The notes: a model not told the origin generated them from the letters alone. A stretch of DNA of 6,021 nt from Candidatus Aegiribacteria sp. (GCA_030600975.1 JAUVUL010000134.1:1-6021), one strand, 5' to 3'; counted from the first letter of the stretch, positions 1 through 5,585 are shown. Numbers and translations are program-made.

Positions 1-67
1 CATTGAACTGATGCTCCATACAAGTGATACAACCCATTCTCCTCGTTCCCCATGTTAAACCACATCA

Positions 68-87
68 CAGGGTTTGGCCGAACCCTG
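68..87. repeat. Near-perfect 20-nt palindrome
   Basis: The arms CAGGGTTTGG and CCGAACCCTG are complementary at 9 of 10 positions; the one exception is a T opposite G, which still pairs in RNA. As RNA it would form a 7-8 bp stem with a small GGCC-containing loop. Neither side carries a T-tract, so it is a poor intrinsic terminator. It could be a protein-binding site or a copy of a dispersed intergenic repeat; the window has only one copy. Confidence 0.5.
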
Positions 88-116
88 CTACTTCTTGATT
101 GCATTATTGAAGTTGT

Positions 117-138
117 AAGTGTCGCAAGTGACGTCCAT
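117..138 (-). repeat. Left arm of distant 22-nt inverted repeat
   Basis: Read on the minus strand, this segment matches positions 5540-5561 of the plus strand at 20 of 22 bases, including an uninterrupted 13-base core GACGTCACTTGCG. The two arms lie 5.4 kb apart in opposite orientation and enclose all three complete genes of the window. Both are outside coding regions. The pairing was found by eye; function is unknown. Confidence 0.5.
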
Positions 139-265
139 TCCCGAAAGTATGATAGTATGATCAGTTTCAGGCAGGAATCGGTGTTTTGAGGTAACTGATG
201 AGCTGCTTAGGGAGATGTTACCGGGATGACGGAAAATCCAGATTAATATCAGAAATGGAGCCCAA

Positions 266-2119
266 ATGACGATACCGAATAACTCAGTAGGAATGGCATT
301 ACCAAGATGGTCAATGCTGGTTCTCTTGAGCTTTTTCCTGGCGAGCACAGAGCTTGCTGCTCAGGACTTCACCAGGATCACCACTGGTCCCATCGTCAAC
401 GACGATCGCTATGCAGAGGGATCCTCCTGGGGGGACATCAACAACGACACCTACCTGGATCTCTTCATTCCCCATGCTTTTGACGACCGATCTAATCTAC
501 TCTTCATCAATAATGGCGACGGCACTTTCGATCAGGTTACGGGGGGACCGGTGATCACCGACATCAGCACCTCCTCCGGGTGCAGCTTCGGCGACTTCGA
601 CAACGACGGTCATCTGGATCTCTTCGTCCCGAACTGGAATGGAATCAGCAGCCATCTGTACATGAATCAGGGAGGTGGCGTTTTCATCAAGATTACCTCA
701 GGGCAGATCGTCAATGACGGTGGCTGGTCATTCAATTCGAGCATAGTCGACTACGATAACGACGGCAATCTGGATGTCTACGTCGACAACGGCACTTTCA
801 CTACTTTCGTTGAAGACAATTTTCTCTACCACGGTAATGGTGACGGCACTTTCACGAAGATAACCGCAGGAGACATAGTCAACGATGATGAGCACTGCCT
901 GAGCTCCAGCTGGTGCGACTATGACAACGATGGCGATCAGGATTTATTCACTGCCAACAGCGATCCCTTCAACGGAATCCCGATCAATAATTTCCTGTAC
1001 CGGAACAATGGCGATGGAACCTTTACCAGGCTCACCGAGGGAGTGGTCGTGAACGACAACCGCATCTCCATCGGAGGCAGCTGGGGAGACTATGACAATG
1101 ACGGGGACTTCGACCTCTTCGTCGCCAACTGGTACGGAGAAGACAATCACCTCTACCAGAACCTCGGTGATGGCACTTTCGCTCTTATCACTACCGGAGA
1201 AATCGTTAACGATGGAGGGAGTTCAGTCAGCGGCGCCTGGGGCGATTACGACAACGACGGAGACCTGGACCTGTACGTCACCAATGACTGGAATGAGAAC
1301 AACTTCCTCTATCGAAACGACGGCAACTGTTCATTCACACGAATCCTGCTGGGCGACATCGTAAATGATGGGGGTCGGTCGAACGGGGCCACCTGGGTTG
1401 ATTATAACAACGATGGCTGGATCGACATGTATGTCCCTAATGGCCAGAATCCCGATCAGAGCAACTTCCTTTACCGAAACAACGGTATATCTGAAAATCA
1501 CTGGATAAATATCCGCTGTGTCGGGAGCCCATCCAACACTTCGGCAATCGGCACTAAGGTGAGAGCTCGAGCGGTTCTGGACACACAGGTTGTGTGGCAG
1601 GTACGGGAGGTCAGCGGTCATCAGGGATTCAACGCCCAGGGGAGCTTCAATGTTGAGTTCGGCCTCGGGGATGCGACCATGGTTGATTCCCTGGTATTCC
1701 AGTGGCCCTCAGGGGCTGTCGAAACCTATACCGATGTTGACGTGGACCTGTTCTATACAGCAAGTGAAGGTGTAGGACTCAGCATCGTACAAACCTCTAT
1801 CGAAGAGGAGCCGGGCACTCACCAGCCGCTTGAGCTACGCCTGACACAGAACCACCCCAATCCCTTCGGTCCTTCGACGACGATCCCATTCAGCATTCTT
1901 TGGGAAACGTGTACGAGGAACCATGTGCGCCTGATCATCCACGATATCAGTGGCCGGCGTGTGCGGATCCTCGTGGATACAGCCCTTGGACGCGGAAGCC
2001 ACTGGGCCGTTTGGGATGGGAGGAATGACAGCGGTAGACGTGTTCCATCGGGAGTCTATATCTACTCCCTCATGAGCCGAGACCAGGTCTCCTGCGGAAG
2101 GATGGTCTTACTCGACTAG
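266..2119 (+). CDS. Secreted VCBS/FG-GAP repeat protein with ASPIC/UnbV and T9SS-type sorting domains
   Basis: This is a 617-aa exported protein. Residues 1-32 form a signal peptide (hydrophobic run 17-27 after R14, likely cleavage after A32). Residues 35-407 are seven tandem repeats of 51-57 aa with the consensus FTRIT.G.IVND...SWGDYDNDGDLDLFVAN....NFLY.N.GDGT, written here with gaps. Each repeat has a calcium-binding type D.D.DG.(L)D loop, starting at D57, D110, D162, D218, D275, D327 and D379; the first (DINNDTYLD) and last (DYNNDGWID) are degenerate. Residues about 410-502 match the ASPIC/UnbV domain (NHWI, N..AIGTKV, FGLG, WPSG). Residues about 525-617 are a FlgD-like sorting domain (NHPNPF, DISGR, WDGRNDSG, GVYIY, MVLLD). 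By family knowledge this is a seven-bladed surface or secreted beta-propeller; ligand and role are unknown. The ATG at 266 is preferred because GGAG (257-260) sits 5 nt upstream; an in-frame ATG at 293 has no properly spaced site. Its Asp/Asn codons favour GAC/AAC more than the next gene does. Confidence 0.95.
   Translation: MTIPNNSVGMALPRWSMLVLLSFFLASTELAAQDFTRITTGPIVNDDRYAEGSSWGDINNDTYLDLFIPHAFDDRSNLLFINNGDGTFDQVTGGPVITDISTSSGCSFGDFDNDGHLDLFVPNWNGISSHLYMNQGGGVFIKITSGQIVNDGGWSFNSSIVDYDNDGNLDVYVDNGTFTTFVEDNFLYHGNGDGTFTKITAGDIVNDDEHCLSSSWCDYDNDGDQDLFTANSDPFNGIPINNFLYRNNGDGTFTRLTEGVVVNDNRISIGGSWGDYDNDGDFDLFVANWYGEDNHLYQNLGDGTFALITTGEIVNDGGSSVSGAWGDYDNDGDLDLYVTNDWNENNFLYRNDGNCSFTRILLGDIVNDGGRSNGATWVDYNNDGWIDMYVPNGQNPDQSNFLYRNNGISENHWINIRCVGSPSNTSAIGTKVRARAVLDTQVVWQVREVSGHQGFNAQGSFNVEFGLGDATMVDSLVFQWPSGAVETYTDVDVDLFYTASEGVGLSIVQTSIEEEPGTHQPLELRLTQNHPNPFGPSTTIPFSILWETCTRNHVRLIIHDISGRRVRILVDTALGRGSHWAVWDGRNDSGRRVPSGVYIYSLMSRDQVSCGRMVLLD
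368..1486 (+). repeat. Seven tandem coding repeats (VCBS/FG-GAP class)
   Basis: The units cover residues 35-87, 88-139, 140-195, 196-252, 253-304, 305-356 and 357-407 of the first propeller protein. Unit length varies through the loop after the D.D.DG motif (longest in units 3 and 4). The IVND tetrapeptide is kept in five units; unit 5 has VVND and unit 2 has VITD. DNA-level similarity persists around the GDGTF boundary (for example GACGGCACTTTC or GATGGCACTTTC in several units), but synonymous differences show the repeats are not recent copies. Confidence 0.9.
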
Positions 2120-2373
2120 GCGGGTCGGGTTCGTATAGATCTGATCCTTTTTTCCCCTTTATGAAAAGGACTGCCATGCGATTTGAAAAATACATTGATG
2201 ATCTTAGCATGTCAGTGGAAATCAGCATTCCCAGCGCGAATAGTCTTACCTAATAGATAACTGCAAATCGTTCGGCTATCTCGCTGTTCTCTGAAATTAG
2301 TCTGCAGAATGGGATAAGTTTCAGCTTTGCTGTCTCACAGGAGCAGTACTCATAACGTATCCAACATGATTAC

Positions 2374-2402
2374 TTGACGACGATGGATGCTTGAATTATT
2401 CT
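2374..2402 (+). promoter_or_regulatory. Candidate sigma70-type promoter for second propeller gene
   Basis: TTGACG (2374-2379) and TATTCT (2397-2402) are separated by exactly 17 bp, giving 5/6 and 4/6 matches to the canonical -35 and -10 hexamers. The predicted start near 2409 would leave a leader of about 125 nt before the ATG at 2536. The -10 element runs into the palindrome at 2399-2426, an arrangement expected of an operator. Chance matches of this quality are common, and promoter consensus differs in some FCB bacteria. Confidence 0.3.
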
Positions 2403-2426
2403 TATTCAGGGAATCCTGAATAAGAA
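2399..2426. promoter_or_regulatory. Perfect 12-bp inverted repeat, possible operator or hairpin
   Basis: The arm TTCTTATTCAGG (2399-2410) is followed by the 4-nt spacer GAAT and its exact complement CCTGAATAAGAA (2415-2426). The stem is 12 bp with no mismatch. No T-tract follows on either strand, so an intrinsic terminator is unlikely. It lies 109 bp before the second propeller gene and overlaps a candidate -10 element, so a repressor site or 5' leader hairpin are the plausible readings. Confidence 0.6.
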
Positions 2427-2535
2427 ACTACTAGTTAACGAAAAATCTTTCGGGTTACAGGATATACTTGAAATTGTGGAATTGTAATGGATAAGTATTG
2501 TGTCAGTATATGATAACTGCTGAGATGAGGGAAAC

Positions 2536-4239
2536 ATGTGGAAACTAGCTCTAGTTATAGTACTTGCAGCATCATCAGTAAATGCTCTTGGAGTGAATAC
2601 AGGTCTGATTTCAACGGATCACAGCCCGATCACACAATCCACTGATGACAGGTTCGATACTCCCCCCAACCAGGCGGGATTCCCGATAAATACGGGTGGC
2701 TCAACCAGTGAATCGTGTCCACAGATTGTTGATATCGACGGTGATGGTGATCTGGAAGTTCTCATAGGTTCTGGATGGGATCTCCATGCTTATCATCATG
2801 ACGGTTCCATGGTGAACGGTTTTCCCGTCACGGCCGGCGGTCATGCTTACTATACAGCTGCTGTTGCCGATATAGACAATGACGGTGAACTGGAGATAGC
2901 CATAGCAGGCCAGCGTTCCAATCTTTACGTTTACAGAGCGGATGGCTCCCTTGAGACAGGATGGCCTCAACCTCTTGGAGACGATGATGGTGCAGCCTGT
3001 TCACCCACACTGGCGGACCTTGATGCTGATGGAGATCTTGAGCTGATTATTGGCACATTCAAAGATCTGAACGGCAGCAGTGGATATATAGAAGCCCGGA
3101 TGTATGTATTTCATCATGACGGAACTTATTATGGCGGGTGGCCCGTGCTTGATATAGACCAATACGCTATCCATGCTACTCCGGCAGTGGGTGACATAGA
3201 TAACGATAGCGATCTGGAAATCATCTCTGCAGGAAGAGAAAATCAGACTCTGCTTGCATGGCATACTGACGGTACACCTGTTGACGGGTGGCCAGTGCAG
3301 CTGTCCGGGTTTATCGAGTCATCGCCTACAATGGCAGACATTGATAACGACGGCGACCTGGAAATCTTTGTAGCCACTTCAGCAGAACGGGTGTACGGTG
3401 TACACCACGATGGTACGGCAGTGACAGGCTGGCCAAGGAACATGGGTGGTGGCAGCATACAGCACAGTTCGGCTTCAATTGGAGATATCGATGGTGATGG
3501 TGACCTGGAAATAGTCTGCGGTTCAGCCCATAACAACGTATATGCATGGCATCATGACGGTACAGTGGTTACCGGCTGGCCCCAGTCGACCGGAACATCC
3601 GGGGCTTTTGCGCAGGGCACACCCGCTCTGGGAGATGTTGACGGTGACGGCGATATGGAAATAACTGCCGGAACGTATGCCGGACTATTCATCTGGCATC
3701 ATGACGGATCACTTCTGCCCTGGTTTCCTCTTTACACAGGATGGTCAAGGTCTTCGCCAACTCTGACCGATCTGGACCAGGACGGAGATATAGAAGTACT
3801 TATCGGCGCGATGAACGATAATCTTTACTGCTGGGATATTCCGGAGGTTTACAATGCAAGCCTGATTGAATGGGGCATGTTCAGGAACAATCTTCTGAAT
3901 ACCGGCATGTATGAATCCAGCGGTGTGGGAATCGTAGAGGAATCTCAAATGTTCGATACAGGTACAGCCTGTCTCTTCCAGAACAGTCCCAACCCGTTCA
4001 GCAGGTCATCTGTTATCTGTTATCAGGTGCAGGGAACAGAAAATGTCACACTGAAAGTGTATGATATTGTCGGGAAACTTGTAGTAACACTTGTTGATGA
4101 GATCCAGTGTTCGGGAGATCATTCGGTGATATGGGACGGCAGGACTTCTTCCGGTGTTGAAGTTTCTACTGGTGTTTACCTTTACCGGCTTGAAAGCGGA
4201 TCTTCTGTTTCAACAAGGGAAATGGTACTGATCAGATAG
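2536..4239 (+). CDS. Secreted FG-GAP-type beta-propeller protein with T9SS-type sorting domain
   Basis: This is a 567-aa exported protein. Residues 1-17 form a signal peptide (MWK, hydrophobic 4-15, cleavage likely after VNA). Eight D.D.D(G)..E calcium-loop motifs start at D66, D112, D161, D220, D268, D317, D367 and D412; the fourth has Ser for Gly (DIDNDSDLE). Between them lie seven copies of an H.DG....GWP-type motif (HHDG in five; ends GFP in the first and WFP in the last). An N-terminal AGFP (47-50) and a final LYCWDIP (430-436) could close the ring, so an eight-bladed propeller is inferred. Residues about 479-567 are a FlgD-like sorting domain (SPNPFSRSS, VYDIVGK, WDGRTSSG, GVYLYRL, MVLIR). 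Expected location is the cell surface or medium; substrate is unknown. The ATG at 2536 is chosen because GAGGG (2527-2531) lies 4 nt upstream and the signal peptide begins there. Its repeats differ in class from the upstream gene, so the two are not simple duplicates. Confidence 0.95.
   Translation: MWKLALVIVLAASSVNALGVNTGLISTDHSPITQSTDDRFDTPPNQAGFPINTGGSTSESCPQIVDIDGDGDLEVLIGSGWDLHAYHHDGSMVNGFPVTAGGHAYYTAAVADIDNDGELEIAIAGQRSNLYVYRADGSLETGWPQPLGDDDGAACSPTLADLDADGDLELIIGTFKDLNGSSGYIEARMYVFHHDGTYYGGWPVLDIDQYAIHATPAVGDIDNDSDLEIISAGRENQTLLAWHTDGTPVDGWPVQLSGFIESSPTMADIDNDGDLEIFVATSAERVYGVHHDGTAVTGWPRNMGGGSIQHSSASIGDIDGDGDLEIVCGSAHNNVYAWHHDGTVVTGWPQSTGTSGAFAQGTPALGDVDGDGDMEITAGTYAGLFIWHHDGSLLPWFPLYTGWSRSSPTLTDLDQDGDIEVLIGAMNDNLYCWDIPEVYNASLIEWGMFRNNLLNTGMYESSGVGIVEESQMFDTGTACLFQNSPNPFSRSSVICYQVQGTENVTLKVYDIVGKLVVTLVDEIQCSGDHSVIWDGRTSSGVEVSTGVYLYRLESGSSVSTREMVLIR
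2731..3834 (+). repeat. Eight tandem coding repeats (DxDGDGDLE / HHDG..GWP class)
   Basis: Repeats span about residues 66-433 of the second propeller protein with a period of 44-59 aa. Each unit runs D.D.DGDLE, a hydrophobic strand (EIVCGS-like), a short variable stretch, (V/A)(Y/W)HHDG, then GWP. The D.D.DG loops are presumed calcium sites, as in FG-GAP propellers. Unit 3 is longest, with an insertion around residues 174-190 (TFKDLNGSSGYIEARMY). Confidence 0.9.
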
Positions 4240-4308
4240 CAGCTGAACCGCCCCGGGTGCTTCAGAGGTATCATTGTTAGAGTCCTGTCTCCATGGTTCA
4301 ATTCTAGT

Positions 4309-4343
4309 AAAAAGAAACACCCGCCTCGAAAGAGACGGGTGTT
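4309..4343 (-). terminator. Strong hairpin terminator, T-tract on minus strand
   Basis: AACACCCGCCTC (4316-4327) pairs with GAGACGGGTGTT (4332-4343) around a GAAA tetraloop; the 12-bp stem has a single C/A mismatch. The run AAAAAGAAA on its left gives TTTCTTTTT after the stem on the minus strand, the form of a minus-strand intrinsic terminator. On the plus strand the stem is followed by CACATCGATTT, a poor T-tract, although it lies 77 nt past the stop of the second propeller gene and could still serve it. No clear minus-strand gene feeds into it. Confidence 0.6.
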
Positions 4344-4367
4344 CACATCGATTTGGTAGCCCGTACC

Positions 4368-4442
4368 GAGCTTCGTTTGAACCAGATTCTAATGTGGTTC
4401 AGGGGATTCAAGAAAATCAATAACTGAAAGAAATCGAAGCTC
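4368..4442. repeat. Nested inverted repeats
   Basis: The outer arms GAGCTTCG (4368-4375) and CGAAGCTC (4435-4442) are exact complements and enclose an inner pair TGAACC (4378-4383) and GGTTCA (4396-4401) with a 12-nt loop. Together they could fold a two-tier RNA structure between the hairpin at 4316 and the barrel gene. Short arms and a long internal unpaired stretch (4402-4434) make chance a real possibility. Confidence 0.3.
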
Positions 4443-4445
4443 ACG

Positions 4446-4553
4446 CTACTCCCACTCAAGCTCCTTAATCGAGTTGAGATTATCGTTCGTCATGCGCCGC
4501 ACCTGTTTGTATAAATTCGATCCGACTAATTCATTATCAAGCTGTTTTCTCAT
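4446..4553 (-). CDS. Doubtful small minus-strand ORF
   Basis: A 35-aa frame begins MRKQLDNELV and ends SIKELEWE. The peptide is charged and helix-like, unlike a typical antisense shadow. A weak GGA lies 6 nt before the ATG at 4553, and a minus-oriented terminator (4309-4343) lies about 100 nt past its stop, which is mild support. The frame is open further upstream to 4805 but there runs antisense to the barrel gene. It could be a small divergent gene, the 3' remnant of a decayed gene, or chance. I do not recognise the family. Confidence 0.2.
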   Translation of the reverse strand: MRKQLDNELVGSNLYKQVRRMTNDNLNSIKELEWE

Positions 4554-4562
4554 GCAATTCCA

Positions 4563-4568
4563 TATAAT
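4563..4568 (+). promoter_or_regulatory. Candidate -10 box upstream of the barrel gene
   Basis: A perfect TATAAT lies 40 bp before GTG 4609, giving a predicted start near 4575 and a leader of about 34 nt. No good -35 is found at 16-18 bp upstream (sequences near 4539-4546 such as GCTGTT are poor). If used, it excludes translation from the ATG at 4474. Confidence 0.35.
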
Positions 4569-4597
4569 ATTCATGAATGCATTGAGAAAATCAGAAA

Positions 4598-4604
4598 GAG
4601 GTGA
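4598..4604 (+). promoter_or_regulatory. Ribosome binding site deciding GTG start
   Basis: GAGGTGA is a near-ideal Shine-Dalgarno and lies 4 nt before GTG 4609. That GTG is followed directly by a signal peptide, so it outweighs the upstream in-frame ATG at 4474. Confidence 0.75.
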
Positions 4605-4608
4605 ACGG

Positions 4609-5340
4609 GTGAACTTGTTCTGGATTAGCCACAAGCCCTTTGTAGCATTGTTCCTGTGCGCTTCTACGGTTATTTCCTTTACTGGGAATGTAGACAATTC
4701 AGAGAATGGAACACCCGAGTATGATATCGAATCTATCTGGGGACAGGCATTCTGCGTATTCGCAGAGGGTGCTCTATCCATCGGTGGTTTGAGACATAAT
4801 TTCAATGAGGACTATCAGGAACAGTTCGGGTACAACTTCCGTGAAGGCTGTGAGCAGGACGGTGCCTACTTTCGGCTGGGGGTGGGAAGAGGTTTCGGAG
4901 CCTACGGTGGTTATCTCTACGGAGAGGTCGGTTACTTTGGTCCGGGTGTGATTTTCGACAACCACGGTCCTTTCATCCCACCGGAGATACTCCTGAGAGT
5001 TACCGAATTAAGTATGGGAGCCGAACTCAGAGCATACTTGGGCAGACTGCGCGTAGGTTTCGGCAGGTACACAGGATCGGCAAAAGTACAGCTAGACTAC
5101 GATACTACACAAGTGATCAATCCCGACTCATGGGATACCGATCTTGTCGGAAGTTCCGGCTGGCACTATGCAGTGGGATTAGTCGGTAGAACTCAAAAAG
5201 GATTAGTGTTGGGTATTGAATGGATACAGCACTTTTTCAGCGTTAAGTTGGAGAGGAACGGACTCGGTACCGAACCTACTGAACACGACGCGAAGCAGTC
5301 CGAATTCAGGTTCTTCGCAGGCTACGAATTCTCCATCTAA
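4609..5340 (+). CDS. Probable outer-membrane beta-barrel protein
   Basis: This is a 243-aa protein from a GTG start. Residues 1 to about 26 form a signal peptide (HK at 8-9, hydrophobic 11-24), without a lipobox because L rather than G/A/S precedes C17. The rest is rich in Gly and aromatic residues in alternating pattern, for example AYFRLGVGRGFGAYGGYLYG, then GEVGYFGPG, MGAELRAYLG, RLRVGFGRY, WHYAVGLVG, GLVLGIEWIQHFFSVKLE and the C-terminal strand FRFFAGYEFSI. Alternating strands split by polar turns (VINPDSWDTD, GTEPTEHDAKQS) are what small outer-membrane barrels show; about 8 strands would fit the length. The last residue is Ile rather than Phe, slightly atypical for the BAM recognition signal. 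No specific family is recognised. It has its own candidate promoter and a terminator 15 nt past the stop, so it is probably monocistronic. Confidence 0.85.
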   Translation: MNLFWISHKPFVALFLCASTVISFTGNVDNSENGTPEYDIESIWGQAFCVFAEGALSIGGLRHNFNEDYQEQFGYNFREGCEQDGAYFRLGVGRGFGAYGGYLYGEVGYFGPGVIFDNHGPFIPPEILLRVTELSMGAELRAYLGRLRVGFGRYTGSAKVQLDYDTTQVINPDSWDTDLVGSSGWHYAVGLVGRTQKGLVLGIEWIQHFFSVKLERNGLGTEPTEHDAKQSEFRFFAGYEFSI

Positions 5341-5354
5341 TCATTCGGCGAGGG

Positions 5355-5390
5355 AAGGTTGCTCATCTGGAGCAGACCTTAGTTTTCTCT
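5355..5390 (+). terminator. Intrinsic terminator of the barrel gene
   Basis: AAGGTTGCTC (5355-5364) pairs with GAGCAGACCTT (5370-5380) around the loop ATCTG, giving a 10-bp stem with one bulged G. AGTTTTCTCT follows directly. It starts 15 nt after the stop codon at 5338-5340. Confidence 0.55.
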
Positions 5391-5397
5391 ATGCTTG

Positions 5398-5428
5398 AAA
5401 AAGGGACGGAAGCAGAACCTCCGTCCCT
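5398..5428 (-). terminator. Intrinsic terminator of the minus-strand gene
   Basis: AGGGACGGA (5402-5410) and TCCGTCCCT (5420-5428) form a perfect 9-bp GC-rich stem with a 9-nt loop. AAAAA at 5398-5402 becomes a T-run immediately after the stem on the minus strand. It lies 157 nt downstream of the minus-strand stop at 5586. On the plus strand there is no T-tract, but with the neighbouring plus-strand terminator it completes a convergent pair. Confidence 0.65.
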
Positions 5429-5539
5429 GCAAAGCATGGTAGCGGGGACAATATATCACTCGATTCGTACACAATTCTGACAGTATCTGTTCACTGTTAT
5501 TGCTTGTATGTAACAAACGGGAAAATCCATTGTCCTATT

Positions 5540-5561
5540 ATCGACGTCACTTGCGGCACTT
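5540..5561 (+). repeat. Right arm of distant 22-nt inverted repeat
   Basis: This segment matches the reverse complement of 117-138 at 20 of 22 positions (mismatches at positions 3 and 17 of the unit). It lies in the short region between the convergent genes, 25 nt beyond the minus-strand stop codon. Both arms read in frame as DVTC(D/G)T, which may be coincidence or a trace of related decayed coding sequence. Confidence 0.5.
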
Positions 5562-5585
5562 GCCAATACATAAAATCGACTGACA

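Larger units (their letters stand above)
1..265. other. Left intergenic region, no convincing gene
   Basis: No start codon with a ribosome binding site opens a credible frame here before the gene at 266. A minus-strand frame is open from about position 138 to the left edge and encodes a short protein-like tail (MGNEENGLYHLYGASVQ from the ATG at 53), but too little is in the window to call a gene and none of its possible starts has a Shine-Dalgarno. The region also holds a 20-nt imperfect palindrome (68-87), an exact tandem 8-mer AGTATGAT (146-153 and 154-161) that contains two TATGAT -10-like hexamers without a matching -35, and one arm of a long-range inverted repeat (117-138). Confidence 0.5.
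2120..2535. other. 416-bp intergenic region with palindrome
   Basis: There is no supported gene on either strand between the two propeller genes. It is visibly more AT-rich than the flanking genes. It contains a T6 run at 2148-2153 shortly after the first gene, with only a weak AT-rich potential stem (2145-2151 with 2164-2170). It also contains a candidate promoter (2374-2402), a perfect 12-bp stem palindrome (2399-2426), and the 9-mer GATAACTGC twice (2255-2263 and 2512-2520). The gap size and promoter argue for separate transcription of the second propeller gene. Confidence 0.6.
4240..4608. other. 369-bp intergenic region between propeller and barrel genes
   Basis: No plus-strand gene is supported here. 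The plus frame is open upstream of GTG 4609 back to an ATG at 4474, but that stretch has no signal peptide and no ribosome binding site and lies upstream of a candidate promoter. Contents in order: a strong hairpin with a minus-strand T-tract (4309-4343), GCTACCA on the minus strand (4354-4360), a nested inverted repeat (4368-4442), a doubtful minus-strand small ORF (4446-4553), a candidate -10 box (4563-4568) and a ribosome binding site (4598-4604). Confidence 0.6.

Noticed and set aside
1..65. Protein-like minus-strand frame running off the left edge (MGNEENGLYHLYG…)
   Set aside because: Only about 20 residues lie in the window and no start has a Shine-Dalgarno, so it cannot be called a gene without the sequence to the left.
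88..348. 86-aa minus-strand frame with a hydrophobic stretch
   Set aside because: Its first part is antisense to the signal peptide of the gene at 266, which explains the hydrophobic run. It has no ribosome binding site, and its start lies inside the better supported gene.
368..1486. Regular repeats that could suggest a CRISPR-like or satellite array
   Set aside because: The period is 51-57 codons and repeats diverge at synonymous sites inside one open frame; they are propeller blades.
2145..2170. TCCTTTT / AAAAGGA inverted repeat after the first propeller gene as a terminator
   Set aside because: The stem is AT-rich with a 12-nt loop, and the T-run is inside the structure rather than after it.
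3243..3536. Minus-strand frames of 60-97 aa inside the second propeller gene
   Set aside because: Antisense shadows of the repetitive Asp/Gly-rich coding sequence; they lack ribosome binding sites.
4291..4306. GGTTCAATTCT resembling a tRNA T-loop
   Set aside because: The five flanking bases on each side do not pair and no acceptor, D or anticodon arms can be drawn around it.
4642..4659. LFLC in the barrel protein as a lipoprotein lipobox
   Set aside because: The residue before Cys is Leu, not Gly, Ala or Ser, and the hydrophobic core continues past the Cys, so signal peptidase II cleavage is unlikely.
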